Of a stretch of 18,331 nucleotides of DNA, positions 1-8,669 are shown one piece after another (the stretch's first letter is position 1; each line of letters opens with the position of its first letter). A program made the position numbers and the translations under genes. Under the pieces are notes generated by a model. The model saw only the letters and a program-made list of their open reading frames with translations. It had not been told where the DNA came from and did not search any database. Source of the DNA: Clostridiales bacterium UBA7573 (GTDB lineage Bacteria; Bacillota; Clostridia; Oscillospirales; CAG-272); contig DLLB01000046.1 in assembly GCA_002477905.1 (NCBI GenBank), positions 1 through 18,331 on the forward strand, in the 5' to 3' direction.

Positions 1-179
1 GGCGGCACCGTTTGTGCTTGCGTGTTTAACCATGCGATATGAACTTTCTTAACAAAAAAATCACTTTGCAAAAAACTTGTTTGATCGGTGAAATGGACAA
101 TTTTGGATTTTCGGTTGCCATTTTGCCGATTTTTGTGTAAAAAAATTGTTAAAACATATAAAAAACAGGAAATACCCTA
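1..179. other. AT-rich upstream region, no recognisable gene
   Basis: No coding region can be supported. A minus-strand ATG at 31-33 opens a frame that runs off the left edge after 11 codons. It lacks a convincing ribosome binding site, so it could be the start of a divergent gene or chance. The plus-strand frame starting at base 1 stops at 40-42 and could be the tail of a gene outside the window. Homopolymeric A and T runs dominate 40-180. Confidence 0.4.
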
Positions 180-208
180 TTGAAAAATCACAAAAAATCG
201 TGTAAAAT
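180..208 (+). promoter_or_regulatory. sigma-A promoter of the PucR/CdaR-like regulator
   Basis: TTGAAA (180-185) and TAAAAT (203-208) are separated by exactly 17 bases in an AT-rich stretch. Transcription would start near 215, leaving a leader of about 80 bases before the ATG at 297. This is the only convincing promoter ahead of the regulator, and it may also serve greA and lysS downstream. Confidence 0.65.
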
Positions 209-296
209 ATAGTTGCTATGCACAATTTCATGGGAAGTCTATGGAATACCGATTAAAAAAGGAAGCCTATTAAAGGCATTGAAGGGAGACTCTTTC

Positions 297-1400
297 ATGG
301 CGAACAGATTATTTCAGGGTGTAATTCATCAAATGAAGGACGCGGTAGACCGCGTGATCGGTGTCATTGATGAAAACGGCGTCATTATTTCCTGTAGCGA
401 GCTTGTCAAGATCGGCGAAACCAAATCGGAGGTCTTTGACGAACTGGCATATACCACCGACGCCATATCCGTGGGCGGCTACACCTATCGCCCCATCAGC
501 AACGGTCCGAAAACGGAATACGTTGTATTTGTGGAGGGCGAGGATCAGGAGGCGAAAAAGACCTCTTTGCTTCTCACCATTGCACTCAGCAATATTAAAA
601 ATCTGTACGATGAAAAGTACGACAAGGGTTCGTTTATCAAAAATATCATTCTGGACAACATCCTGCCAAGTGATATTTATATGAAATCGAAAGAGTTGCA
701 TTTTGATAATGAAGTGCCGCGCATCGTATTTTTGATTAAATTCACGGGCAGAAGCGAAATGATTCCCTATGACATGGTGCAGAATATGTTTCCGGATAAG
801 AACAAGGATTATGTCATCAGCGTTGGGGAACATGATATTGTGCTGATTAAGGAACTCAAAGTCTCCGGCAGTGCCAAAGACGCGTTCAATATGAAAGAGA
901 TCGAAAAAACCGCGAAAAACATTGCGGATACGCTCAGTTCGGAATTTTATACCCGCGTCTCGATCGGGATCGGGACGGTTGTGGATAATATCCGCGATCT
1001 TGCGCGTTCGTTTAAGGAAGCGCAGGTGGCACTGGAAGTCGGTAAGGTATTTGATACCGAAAAGAACATCATCAGCTATGAAAATCTCGGTATCGGACGC
1101 TTGATCTATCAGCTTCCGACCACGCTATGCGAAATGTTTTTGCAGGAAGTGTTCAAAAAAGGATCCTTGGAATCGTTGGATCGGGAAACGCTGATGACCA
1201 TTCAGTGCTTCTTTGAAAACAATCTGAACGTTTCCGAAACCTCCCGGAAATTGTTTGTTCACCGGAACACGCTGGTCTACCGTTTGGAAAAGATCAGAAA
1301 GCTGACAGGATTGGATCTGCGGGAATTTGAACACGCGATCACATTCAAAGTTGCCTTGATGGTGAAAAAGTATCTGACTTCCAAGCCCGTGAAATTCTGA
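297..1400 (+). CDS. PucR/CdaR-family transcriptional regulator
   Basis: Predicted DNA-binding regulator of 367 residues. The C-terminal end carries the PucR-type helix-turn-helix, with a Ser-Glu-Thr-Ser-Arg-Lys-Leu start and the HRNTLVYRLEKI signature at about residues 312-335. The middle (about 140-285) resembles the degenerate GGDEF-like domain of CdaR proteins. The N-terminal 120 residues resemble a sugar-diacid-recognition/PAS-like sensor, including a VIGVIDENGVI strand-turn near residue 20. The ATG at 297 is chosen because GAAGGGAG lies 8 bases upstream. A TTG at 213 would extend the frame by 28 codons but sits at the expected transcription start and has no ribosome binding site. CdaR relatives control glycerate or sugar-diacid catabolism, yet the neighbours here are greA and lysS and no such pathway is visible. 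The target and ligand are therefore unknown, and it could regulate itself or distant genes. The family call is confident; the function is not. Confidence 0.85.
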   Translation: MANRLFQGVIHQMKDAVDRVIGVIDENGVIISCSELVKIGETKSEVFDELAYTTDAISVGGYTYRPISNGPKTEYVVFVEGEDQEAKKTSLLLTIALSNIKNLYDEKYDKGSFIKNIILDNILPSDIYMKSKELHFDNEVPRIVFLIKFTGRSEMIPYDMVQNMFPDKNKDYVISVGEHDIVLIKELKVSGSAKDAFNMKEIEKTAKNIADTLSSEFYTRVSIGIGTVVDNIRDLARSFKEAQVALEVGKVFDTEKNIISYENLGIGRLIYQLPTTLCEMFLQEVFKKGSLESLDRETLMTIQCFFENNLNVSETSRKLFVHRNTLVYRLEKIRKLTGLDLREFEHAITFKVALMVKKYLTSKPVKF

Positions 1401-1417
1401 AAATGATATGGTTTATA

Positions 1418-1453
1418 CCCACCGCAGCCGCCATTCCGCGATTTTGCGGTGGG
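1418..1453 (+). terminator. hairpin between regulator and greA, possible weak terminator
   Basis: CCCACCGCA (1418-1426) and TGCGGTGGG (1445-1453) form a perfect 9-bp stem with an 18-base loop just after the regulator stop codon. The bases that follow (GTTACTTTGC) are not a proper U-tract. It may be a weak terminator or processing site rather than a full stop to transcription into greA. Confidence 0.35.
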
Positions 1454-1526
1454 GTTACTTTGCAAATATCCCATCCGATCAACAGAAATCCAACCAAACA
1501 GACCAAATAGAATAGGAGAGAAAGTC

Positions 1527-2000
1527 ATGGCAGAGACAATCAATTTAACCTTAGAAGGTAAGCAGAAATTAGAGGAAGAACTGAAATTCTTAAAAGAAGT
1601 CCGCAGACATGAGATCATCGAGCAGATCAAGATTGCAAAGGGCTTCGGCGATTTGTCCGAGAACAGCGAATATGATGAAGCGCGCAATGAACAGGCAAAA
1701 TGCGAGGGCAGAATTCAAGAGTTGGAAACCATGCTCAAACATGTGCATGTGGTGGAAACGACGGAAGATAACGACAGTATTCATTTGGGTTCGGTCGTGA
1801 CGGTGGAAATTGAAGAACGCAAAGCCGCAGGTCCGATCACCTATACCATCGTGGGTGCAACGGAAGCGGATTATCTTGCAAAGAAAATTTCCGACCTTTC
1901 TCCGATCGGCAAGGCGTTGATCGGACACAAACCGGGGGATAAGGTGGACGTGGAAACCAAAGCCGGCGTGCAGCATCTGACGGTTTTGGAAATGCAGTAA
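1527..2000 (+). CDS. greA: Transcription elongation factor GreA
   Basis: GreA, 157 residues, the usual family length. It enters the secondary channel of RNA polymerase and stimulates cleavage of backtracked transcripts. The N-terminal coiled coil (about 1-75) carries the acidic tip [12 protein letters not shown], with Asp42 and Glu45 matching the residues that coordinate the catalytic magnesium. The C-terminal FKBP-like globular domain (about 80-157) includes [14 protein letters not shown], the hallmark of the family. The ATG at 1527 follows AGGAGAG at 1514-1520. The gene lies 62 bases before lysS, a pairing seen in many Clostridia, and I see no terminator between them, so co-transcription is likely. 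No unusual residue or truncation was found. Confidence 0.97.
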   Translation: MAETINLTLEGKQKLEEELKFLKEVRRHEIIEQIKIAKGFGDLSENSEYDEARNEQAKCEGRIQELETMLKHVHVVETTEDNDSIHLGSVVTVEIEERKAAGPITYTIVGATEADYLAKKISDLSPIGKALIGHKPGDKVDVETKAGVQHLTVLEMQ

Positions 2001-2062
2001 GCCAAACGGAAGCGGCGGGAACTGGAACGTTGCCGCAGGACAAAGAAAGGATATACAGCAAC

Positions 2063-3595
2063 ATGGATGAACAAGTCAAGCAGTCCCCGGCAGAGCAGCC
2101 GGAACAGGACTTTAATGAAATCTGCCGGATCCGGCGGGAAAAACTGGCGGCATTACAGGCTGCCGGCAAAGATCCTTATCAGATCACCAAATACGATGTC
2201 AGCGGAGAATGCGCAAAGCTCCGTGCGGATTTTGAAGCGGCGGAGGCAAAGTGTGCCGAAGGCGAAAGCGTGGAAATGCATGTGCGTATCGCGGGCAGAA
2301 TGATGAGCCGCCGGATCATGGGAAAAGCCAGCTTTGCGGATATTCAGGACGGAAGCGGCAGAATGCAGGCATACATCCGACGGGATGAAGTCGGCGAAGA
2401 ACTGTATAATGACGGCTTTAAAAAGTGGGACATCGGAGATATTGTCGGCATCAGCGGAAAAATGTTCCGTACTAAGATGGGCGAGATTTCCATCCATGCG
2501 GACAGTATCACGCTTCTTTCCAAATCTCTGCAACCATTGCCGGAAAAGTGGCACGGTTTAAAGGATACTGACATCCGCTATCGGCAACGGTATGTAGATT
2601 TGATTGTGAATCCGGAGGTACGGGATACCTTCATCAAGCGGTCGAAGATCACCACCCTCATCCGGCAGTATCTGGATGGTAAGGGCTTTTTGGAAGTCGA
2701 TACGCCGGTACTGCATACGTTGGAGATCGGTGCGGCGGCAAGACCGTTTGTTACGCATCATAACGCGTTGGATCTGGATATGTATCTGCGTATTGAGACG
2801 GAGCTGTATCTCAAGCGGCTGATTGTGGGCGGCTTTGACCGGGTGTATGAAGTCGGCAGAATTTTTCGCAATGAAGGAATGGATGTCAAGCACAATCCGG
2901 AGTTTACTTCGATTGAACTTTATCAGGCGTATACGGATTATCACGGGATGATGGATCTGGTAGAGGAGCTTTATATCATGCTGGCAGAGAAAGTCTGCGG
3001 TTCTACCAAAATCACCTATCAGGGAACGGAAATTGAAATGGGCGGACCTTGGGCACGAATGACGATGGCAGAATCCGTAGAGAAGTATGCCGGCGTCCGG
3101 TACGGCGATTGGGCAGATGACGAAGCCGCGCGCGCTTGCGCAGAAGCGCATCATGTGGAAGTGGAGAAGACCGCGAAAAAAGGTGACGTACTTGCGGCGT
3201 TCTTCGACGCTTATGTAGAAGATCAGTTGATTCAGCCGACCTTTATCTATGATTACCCCGTGGAAATTTCCCCGCTTGCCAAGCGCAAGGCTTCTGATCC
3301 GGCATTCACCGAACGGTTTGAATTTTTCATTTATGCAAGAGAAATGGGAAATGCATTCTCGGAATTGAACGATCCGATCGATCAGCGGGAGCGCTTTGAA
3401 AAACAGGTTGCCGCACGCCGTGCTTTGGGCGGAAATAACGCACAGGTGGATGAAGATTTCGTCAATGCCTTGGAATACGGTATGCCTCCCACCGGCGGAC
3501 TTGGGTTCGGACTGGATCGTTTGGTGATGTTGCTCACCGATAGCGCGTCCATTCGGGATGTACTGCTGTTCCCGACGATGAAACCGCTTGCATGA
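2063..3595 (+). CDS. lysS: Lysyl-tRNA synthetase, class II
   Basis: Charges tRNA-Lys with lysine in the cytoplasm. The 510 residues match the size of class II LysRS. The N-terminal OB-fold anticodon-binding domain spans about 60-165 ([19 protein letters not shown]). The class II catalytic core follows: motif 1 near 195-220 ([17 protein letters not shown]), motif 2 near 265-285 ([18 protein letters not shown]) with the ATP-binding arginine, and motif 3 near 479-491 ([13 protein letters not shown]). The ATG at 2063 is preferred, with GAAAGGA 11 bases upstream; a TTG at 2030 is in frame but lacks a ribosome binding site. The stop codon overlaps the ATG of the next gene (ATGA at 3592-3595), which implies translational coupling. 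The protein is complete. Confidence 0.97.
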   Translation: MDEQVKQSPAEQPEQDFNEICRIRREKLAALQAAGKDPYQITKYDVSGECAKLRADFEAAEAKCAEGESVEMHVRIAGRMMSRRIMGKASFADIQDGSGRMQAYIRRDEVGEELYNDGFKKWDIGDIVGISGKMFRTKMGEISIHADSITLLSKSLQPLPEKWHGLKDTDIRYRQRYVDLIVNPEVRDTFIKRSKITTLIRQYLDGKGFLEVDTPVLHTLEIGAAARPFVTHHNALDLDMYLRIETELYLKRLIVGGFDRVYEVGRIFRNEGMDVKHNPEFTSIELYQAYTDYHGMMDLVEELYIMLAEKVCGSTKITYQGTEIEMGGPWARMTMAESVEKYAGVRYGDWADDEAARACAEAHHVEVEKTAKKGDVLAAFFDAYVEDQLIQPTFIYDYPVEISPLAKRKASDPAFTERFEFFIYAREMGNAFSELNDPIDQRERFEKQVAARRALGGNNAQVDEDFVNALEYGMPPTGGLGFGLDRLVMLLTDSASIRDVLLFPTMKPLA

Positions 3596-4281
3596 GTATG
3601 GGAAAAGTCGGAAGCTGGCTTGAAAACTACTGGTACCACTACAAATGGCATACCATTGTCGTATTGTTTTTTGTTGTGGTATTGGCGGTCACCATCCCGC
3701 AGTTCTGTGCAAAAGAAGACGCGGATATTCAGATCCTGTATGCCGGTCCGGTTGTGCCGGATCAGGATACAGCGCAATCTTTTTCCAATGCGTTTGCTTC
3801 TTTGCTTGCCGAGGATTATAACGGTGACGGAAAGAAACTGGTGAATCTTTCTTCTATTTTTGTGATGACTGATGCACAGATCAAGGAGTTGACCGACCGA
3901 GGCGGCGCAGTTTCCTCCGACGCCATGTACAATAGTCGCCAGCAATTAGGGATGTATCTGTTTGACGGAGAAACTTTGATTTGCCTGTTGGATCCTGCTT
4001 GGTATGCACAATACCAGGAAACCGGCGCGTTTTTGCCGTGGGAAGAATCGCTTGGGTACACGCCGGAGGGCGCAATGGACGCTTATGCCATTCGCTTGAA
4101 AGATACCGCATTCGGAACCTATTTTTCCGAGACTTTTGCCGGACTTCCGGAAGATACCGTGCTGTGTATGCGGCGGTATCCGACGGCAAACGCGGTGAAG
4201 AATCAGAAAAATGCAACCGTGCGGTATGAACAGCATCTTGCCTTTTTCCGCGCTTTGGTAACATTTGATTTGAAAAAATAA
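3592..4281 (+). CDS. Hypothetical membrane-anchored protein coupled to lysS
   Basis: I do not recognise a named family. The 229-residue product has a short aromatic N-terminus (NYWYHYKWH), one hydrophobic segment at about 21-37 and a polar remainder of about 190 residues with no further membrane span. It therefore looks like a signal-anchored protein with its C-terminal domain outside the cell. That domain contains [11 protein letters not shown], a beta-strand-like run, and otherwise no catalytic motif I can name. Similar short anchored proteins with a WYHYKW start occur in Clostridia, but that is an impression and not a search result. The ATG at 3592 overlaps the lysS stop; a second ATG at 3598 is also possible. 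The stop codon is embedded in a terminator stem, so this is the last gene of the greA-lysS unit. Confidence 0.8.
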   Translation: MSMGKVGSWLENYWYHYKWHTIVVLFFVVVLAVTIPQFCAKEDADIQILYAGPVVPDQDTAQSFSNAFASLLAEDYNGDGKKLVNLSSIFVMTDAQIKELTDRGGAVSSDAMYNSRQQLGMYLFDGETLICLLDPAWYAQYQETGAFLPWEESLGYTPEGAMDAYAIRLKDTAFGTYFSETFAGLPEDTVLCMRRYPTANAVKNQKNATVRYEQHLAFFRALVTFDLKK

Positions 4282-4321
4282 AAGCAGAAACCGTGCGATT
4301 TCAGCACGGTTTCTGCTTTTT
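4280..4321 (+). terminator. Intrinsic terminator of the lysS unit
   Basis: AAAAGCAGAAACCGTGC (4280-4296) pairs perfectly with GCACGGTTTCTGCTTTT (4304-4320) around a 7-base loop, giving a 17-bp stem ending in a T-run. It starts inside the stop codon of the membrane-anchored protein gene. The A-run on the left side makes it potentially bidirectional. Confidence 0.9.
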
Positions 4322-4326
4322 GATAC

Positions 4327-4372
4327 AAAAAGAGCCGCAGAATTTTCTGAATTCTGCGGCTCTTGGTTTTTT
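4327..4372 (-). terminator. Second intrinsic terminator, serving the ABC ATPase gene
   Basis: AAGAGCCGCAGAATT (4330-4344) pairs with AATTCTGCGGCTCTT (4350-4364) with a 5-base loop. On the minus strand the stem is followed by TTTTGTATCA, directly downstream of the ATPase stop codon. On the plus strand it is followed by GGTTTTTT, so it can also back up the first terminator. Confidence 0.85.
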
Positions 4373-4389
4373 ACTTTAATGGAAAAAAC

Positions 4390-5502
4390 TCAGTGGATGA
4401 TGCAGCGCTCTGTGTCCTTATCGAAGATGTGGACGCGATTCATATCAACTGCCACCTGAATGGTGTCGCCTGCTTTTGCGGTGGAACGCGGAGAAACGCG
4501 GGCAACCAGGTTCTGTTCTTCCGAAACCAAATAGAGATAGATTTCAGCGCCCATCAATTCCGTAACTTCAATGGAAACATCAAAGGTAGAATCCGGCATG
4601 GTGCTGATGTGCTGCGGATCGTCGAAAATGCATTCCGGACGGATACCGATGACCACTTCTTTGCCGATATACGGTTTGAGTTCTTCCTTGTCGGCTTTTC
4701 CCTTCGGGACTTTCAGCTTGTTCTGTCCAAAGACGCAGAACAGATCGTCCCCGTCCTTTTTCAGCATGCAGTCGATGAAGTTCATCTGCGGTGTGCCGAT
4801 AAATCCTGCAACGAACATGTTGACCGGCAGATCGTACAGATTCTGCGGCGTGTCCACCTGCTGAATCAAACCGTCTTTCATTACCACGATACGGGAAGCC
4901 ATGGTCATAGCTTCGACCTGGTCATGCGTAACGTAGATGAAAGTTGTCTGCAATTTCTTATGCAATTTGGTCAATTCGGTTCTCATTGCGGCACGGAGCT
5001 TTGCGTCCAAGTTGGAAAGCGGCTCGTCAAGTAAGAATACGGCAGGTTCCCGGACGATTGCACGACCGAGCGCCACACGCTGTTTCTGACCGCCGGACAA
5101 CGCCTTCGGACGTCTGTCAAGCAAGTGCGTAATATCCAAAATCCGTGCAGCTTCTTCCACGCGGCGTTTGATTTCTTCCTTCGGGGTTTTCCGGAGCTTC
5201 AGACCGAATGCCATGTTGTCAAACACGGTCATATGCGGATACAGTGCGTAGTTCTGGAACACCATGGCAATGTCTCTGTCCTTCGGTGCAATGTCATTGA
5301 CCAGATTCGGACCGATGAACAATTCGCCTTCGGTGATTTCTTCCAATCCCGCGATCATACGCAAGGTCGTGGATTTACCGCAACCGGAAGGTCCGACAAG
5401 GATGATGAATTCCTTGTCCTTGATTTCAAGATTGAAGTCGGATACGGCGGTGACGCCGCCCGGATATTTTTTATAAATGTGCTTGAGCGAAAGGCTTGCC
5501 AT
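4390..5502 (-). CDS. Carbohydrate ABC transporter ATP-binding protein, MsmK/UgpC/MalK type
   Basis: ATPase subunit that powers sugar uptake through CUT1-type ABC importers. The 370 residues fit the family. The nucleotide-binding domain shows Walker A GPSGCGKST (37-45), Q-loop Gln83 (VFQNYALYPHMTV), signature LSGGQKQR (135-142), Walker B VFLLDEP (155-161), D-loop SNLDA and the H-loop His193 (YVTHD). After about 235 comes the regulatory OB-like domain typical of MalK/UgpC, with GIRPECI near 290 and a second strand-rich segment to the end. The ATG at 5500-5502 follows a perfect AAGGAGGA (5513-5520). No permease or substrate-binding gene adjoins it, and it has its own terminator. It is therefore probably a shared energiser for several sugar importers elsewhere, as known for MsmK and MsiK. 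The substrate cannot be read from the sequence. Confidence 0.95.
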   Translation of the reverse strand: MASLSLKHIYKKYPGGVTAVSDFNLEIKDKEFIILVGPSGCGKSTTLRMIAGLEEITEGELFIGPNLVNDIAPKDRDIAMVFQNYALYPHMTVFDNMAFGLKLRKTPKEEIKRRVEEAARILDITHLLDRRPKALSGGQKQRVALGRAIVREPAVFLLDEPLSNLDAKLRAAMRTELTKLHKKLQTTFIYVTHDQVEAMTMASRIVVMKDGLIQQVDTPQNLYDLPVNMFVAGFIGTPQMNFIDCMLKKDGDDLFCVFGQNKLKVPKGKADKEELKPYIGKEVVIGIRPECIFDDPQHISTMPDSTFDVSIEVTELMGAEIYLYLVSEEQNLVARVSPRSTAKAGDTIQVAVDMNRVHIFDKDTERCIIH

Positions 5503-5568
5503 TTGGATGAAATCCTCCTTGAATTTAATATACCAGATGCGGGAATAACCACACTACGGCACACTACT

Positions 5569-5574
5569 ATTATA
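5569..5574 (-). promoter_or_regulatory. -10 box of the ABC ATPase promoter
   Basis: Minus-strand TATAAT occupies 5569-5574, 67 bases ahead of the ATPase start. No good -35 sits at the standard distance: TCCATT is at 17 bases, while a perfect TTGACA (5599-5604) lies 24 bases away, which is too far. The TTGACA falls mostly in the loop of a small hairpin (GGAAGT 5594-5599 with ACTTCC 5605-5610). The promoter may depend on an activator. Confidence 0.4.
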
Positions 5575-5711
5575 ACAGAAAAAATCCGAGAATGGAAGTG
5601 TCAAACTTCCGAATTTTTTTTGCTTTGTTTGTGGATAATGCACAATGCGAAATCAATGGGTTAAAAACAGTTCAAAAAATGGAAAAACTTTTTCTAATTT
5701 ATGAGAGCTGC

Positions 5712-7871
5712 TTAAAGCCCTTTCATGGTCAGTGCGATCCGTTTTTTGGCAAGATCCACGGACAGCACCTTGACTTTCACAATGTCCCCGACCGCGAGCA
5801 CTTCACTCGGATGCTTGATGTACCGGTCGGAAATCTGCGAAATGTGGACCAACCCGTCCTGATGCACCCCAATGTCTACAAATGCGCCGAAATCGATGAC
5901 GTTGCGGACGGTTCCGGTCAGTTCCATCCCCTCTTTCAGATCTTCCATGCTCATCACGTCGTCACGCAGTGCCGGCGGCGGGAGCGTATCGCGGACATCA
6001 CGTCCGGGTTTTTCCAGCTCCGCGATCATATCGTTCAAAGTCGGAACCCCGATGCCAAGCTCGGCAGCCAGTTTGGATAATCCCGCGCTTTCTGCCTGCT
6101 TCCGTAATGTTTGCAGGTGGTTTTGCCGGACATCGTCCTCCGTGTAGGAGAAGTGCGCAAGCAGCTGATGCGCCGCCGCATAAGATTCCGGATGTACGCC
6201 GGTATGATCCAGAATCTCGTCGGAACCGCTGACGCGTAAAAATCCGGCGCATTGCTCATAGGCTTTCGCACCGATCCGCGGCACTTTCAGAATTTGCGCA
6301 CGGGAAGTAAATTCGCCGTTTTCCTCCCGATAGCGGACGATATTTTTGGCGCTGGTCATATTGATTCCCGCAATATAAGAGAGCAGGGAATGGGAAGCGG
6401 TGTTGACGTCCACGCCGACGCTGTTCACACAATCCTCCACGACGCCGGTCAGCGCTTCGTCCAATCGGTTTTGTTTCATATCATGCTGATATTGCCCTAC
6501 ACCGATGGCTTTCGGATCAATTTTCACCAGTTCTGCAAGCGGATCCTGCAAACGGCGCGCGATGGAAACGGCGGAGCGTTGCGTTACGTCAAAGTCCGGA
6601 AATTCATCTGCGCCAAGCTCGGACGCGGAGTAGACGGAAGCGCCTGCTTCGCTGACGATCGCGTATTGTACCGGAAGGGCGCGTTCTTTGATTAGTGCGG
6701 CGATAAACGCTTCACTTTCCCGCGAAGCGGTGCCGTTGCCGATGGCGATCAGATCCACTTTATATTGGTTGACCAGATGGCAAACGATCTCCTTGGCTTT
6801 CGGTGCACGGGAATCGTTGGGAATGGTCATGAAAATCACGGCTGTGTCCAGTACCTTGCCGGTTTTGTCCACGACCGCCAGCTTGCATCCGGTGCGGAAA
6901 CCCGGATCCAGTCCCAACACAGTTTTGCCATGTACCGGTGCCTGCATTAACAGATGCCGCAGATTTTCCGCAAAGAGCTTGATTGCGCCTTCTCCTGCGT
7001 CGTCGGTCAGCTGTGTGCGGATCTCCCGCTCGATAGACGGCGCGATCAACCGGTCATAGCTGTCTGTCATAGCGCGCACGACATAAACGCGTGCAGGAGA
7101 ATCCTGCTTTGCAATGATCTGTCCGTAGAGATAGTTGAGCGGGATTGCGGTGTCGATTTCCAGGGTGACTTTCAAAAATTCCTCTGCTTCTCCGCGATTC
7201 AGCGCAAGTACCCGATGCTGTGGAATGGTGCGCACCGCTTCTTTGTAGTCATAATACTTATCATAGACAGAGGATTCTTCTTTTGCCTGCTTGGAGATGA
7301 GGATTCCATGCTGGAAAGTCAGGGCGCGGAGAGCTTTGCGGTAATCCGCATGATCGGAAATATCCTCTGCAAGAATGTCACACGCGCCGTCCAGCGCCTC
7401 CTGCACCGTGGCGACGCCTTTTTCTTCGTCAAGATAGGACGCGGCGATCGTTTCCAGGGGCGCTTCATAGGTAGGTTTTTGCGAAAGCAACAGCTGCGCC
7501 AGCGGCTCCAATCCCTTTTCCCGCGCAACAGAAGCGCGCGTTTTGCGTTTTTGCTTGAACGGACGGTAAATGTCCTCTACTTCCGTGAGGATTTTTGCAG
7601 CTTCCAGCGCGGCAACGATTTCATCGGTGAGTTTCCCCTGTCCCTCGATTGCGGCGCGGACTTCTTCTTTTCTTGTTTCCAGATTCCGCAAATATTTGAG
7701 GCGGTCGTCCAGTTTGCGCAGAACGGTATCGTCAAGGGAGCCCGTCACTTCTTTCCGGTAACGCGCGATAAACGGGATGGTGTTGCCTTCGTCGATGAGG
7801 GCGATGGTTTTTTCCAACCGGTCTGCGGGAATTTGTAATTCTTCGCTGAGAATGGCAATGAGATCAAGCAT
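5712..7871 (-). CDS. tex: Tex family S1 RNA-binding protein
   Basis: Tex-family nucleic-acid-binding protein of 719 residues, the standard length. Tex proteins bind RNA and are linked to RNA polymerase, but their exact role is unsettled. The order of domains is canonical. The helical N-terminal region (1 to about 200) includes GNTIPFIARYRKEVTG and EDIYRPFKQKRKTRA. A YqgF/RNase H-like domain begins near 320 (GLDPGFRTGCKLAVVD). Helix-hairpin-helix motifs lie near 490-560 (VDVNTASHSLLSYIAGI). A C-terminal S1 domain runs from about 648 to 719 (GTVRNVIDFGAFVDIGVHQDGLVH). The ATG at 7869-7871 is preceded by AGAAAGGATT (GAAAGGA 11 bases away). It lies 102 bases downstream of the pseudouridine synthase gene on the same strand, with no strong terminator seen between, so it may be the third gene of that unit. 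Confidence 0.96.
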   Translation of the reverse strand: MLDLIAILSEELQIPADRLEKTIALIDEGNTIPFIARYRKEVTGSLDDTVLRKLDDRLKYLRNLETRKEEVRAAIEGQGKLTDEIVAALEAAKILTEVEDIYRPFKQKRKTRASVAREKGLEPLAQLLLSQKPTYEAPLETIAASYLDEEKGVATVQEALDGACDILAEDISDHADYRKALRALTFQHGILISKQAKEESSVYDKYYDYKEAVRTIPQHRVLALNRGEAEEFLKVTLEIDTAIPLNYLYGQIIAKQDSPARVYVVRAMTDSYDRLIAPSIEREIRTQLTDDAGEGAIKLFAENLRHLLMQAPVHGKTVLGLDPGFRTGCKLAVVDKTGKVLDTAVIFMTIPNDSRAPKAKEIVCHLVNQYKVDLIAIGNGTASRESEAFIAALIKERALPVQYAIVSEAGASVYSASELGADEFPDFDVTQRSAVSIARRLQDPLAELVKIDPKAIGVGQYQHDMKQNRLDEALTGVVEDCVNSVGVDVNTASHSLLSYIAGINMTSAKNIVRYREENGEFTSRAQILKVPRIGAKAYEQCAGFLRVSGSDEILDHTGVHPESYAAAHQLLAHFSYTEDDVRQNHLQTLRKQAESAGLSKLAAELGIGVPTLNDMIAELEKPGRDVRDTLPPPALRDDVMSMEDLKEGMELTGTVRNVIDFGAFVDIGVHQDGLVHISQISDRYIKHPSEVLAVGDIVKVKVLSVDLAKKRIALTMKGL

Positions 7872-7973
7872 AATTCAAAAAATCCTTTCTGAATAAAAAT
7901 CAAATGAGGGAAAAACGGGAATTGAAAAAATAAGAAATCAAAAGCAACGCCCGCAACCGGCAGATGTCGGGAC

Positions 7974-8669
7974 TTACGTCTGCGCTTGTAGCTTTGCAAT
8001 TTCTTCGTCGGAGAGATACCGCCAAGCCCCGCGAGCAAGCGAAGCATCCAAGGGAATGCCCGCAAAGGAAACGCGCTCCAAAAAGGTAATCTGCGCGCCT
8101 TGCGTTTCGGTCATGCGTTTGATCTGATGATATTTTCCTTCGGTCAGGGTGATCAAACCGCTTTGCGGTGTATCCAAAGTCAGTGTGCAGGGTAGGGTGA
8201 TAAAATCTCCGAGATCAACTCCGCGCCGCAAGGCGTCGGGATCGGAAATCGGTGCGTCTGTCTCAAAACGATAGGATTTTTCCGCGTGATGCTTCGGAGA
8301 AAGCAGCCGGTGCGCAAGTGCGCCGTCGTTGGTCAGGATCAACAGCCCGACCGTATCTTTATCCAGTCGCCCGCACGGAAACAGCCCGATCCGCTGTAAA
8401 GGTTGCGGCAACAGCTCCAGCACTGTGCGTTGACGCGGATCATCCGTTGCACTGATCAGTCCGGCAGGCTTGTTCAGCATCAGGTAAGTATAAGCGCGGT
8501 AGCACACGGATTCCCCGTTTACCGCGACGGGATCCGTCTCCGGACATAACATGCTTTCCGGACGCTTGACGCAGACGCCGGACACCGTAACGTGTCCGCC
8601 GCGAATGAGTTTTGCCGCTTCCTTGCGGGTTGCGATGCCCGCGTGAACCAAAAATTTATCTAAGCGCAT
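7974..8669 (-). CDS. rRNA pseudouridine synthase, RsuA/RluB/E/F family
   Basis: Isomerises a uridine in ribosomal RNA to pseudouridine. The 231-residue protein begins with an S4 RNA-binding domain (MRLDKFLVHAGIATRKEAAK, about 1-50). The catalytic domain follows with the family signature GRLDKDTVGLLILTNDG, whose Asp is the catalytic residue, and the closing GKYHQIKRMTETQG motif. The frame is open further upstream, but the ATG at 8667-8669 is chosen because it starts exactly at the S4 domain and has AAGGAGA 9 bases before it. The start lies inside the 3' end of rlmN (14-base overlap), so its ribosome binding site is within rlmN and translation is probably coupled. The length fits the short 16S U516-type enzymes of Firmicutes, but RluB-like specificity cannot be excluded. 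Confidence 0.93.
   Translation of the reverse strand: MRLDKFLVHAGIATRKEAAKLIRGGHVTVSGVCVKRPESMLCPETDPVAVNGESVCYRAYTYLMLNKPAGLISATDDPRQRTVLELLPQPLQRIGLFPCGRLDKDTVGLLILTNDGALAHRLLSPKHHAEKSYRFETDAPISDPDALRRGVDLGDFITLPCTLTLDTPQSGLITLTEGKYHQIKRMTETQGAQITFLERVSFAGIPLDASLARGAWRYLSDEEIAKLQAQT

Noticed and set aside
1..33. Start of a divergent minus-strand gene at the left edge
   Set aside because: Only 11 codons are in the window, with no clear ribosome binding site, so it cannot be supported.
4363..5034. A 223-codon plus-strand open frame opposite the ABC ATPase gene
   Set aside because: It begins inside the terminator region and is antisense to an intact ATPase with all nucleotide-binding motifs.
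5599..5604. Perfect minus-strand TTGACA as -35 of the ABC ATPase promoter
   Set aside because: The spacing to the only good -10 box is 24 bases, too long for sigma-A.
6954..7838. A 294-codon plus-strand open frame opposite tex
   Set aside because: The Tex protein on the other strand is full length with canonical domains; this frame has no ribosome binding site and looks like a shadow.
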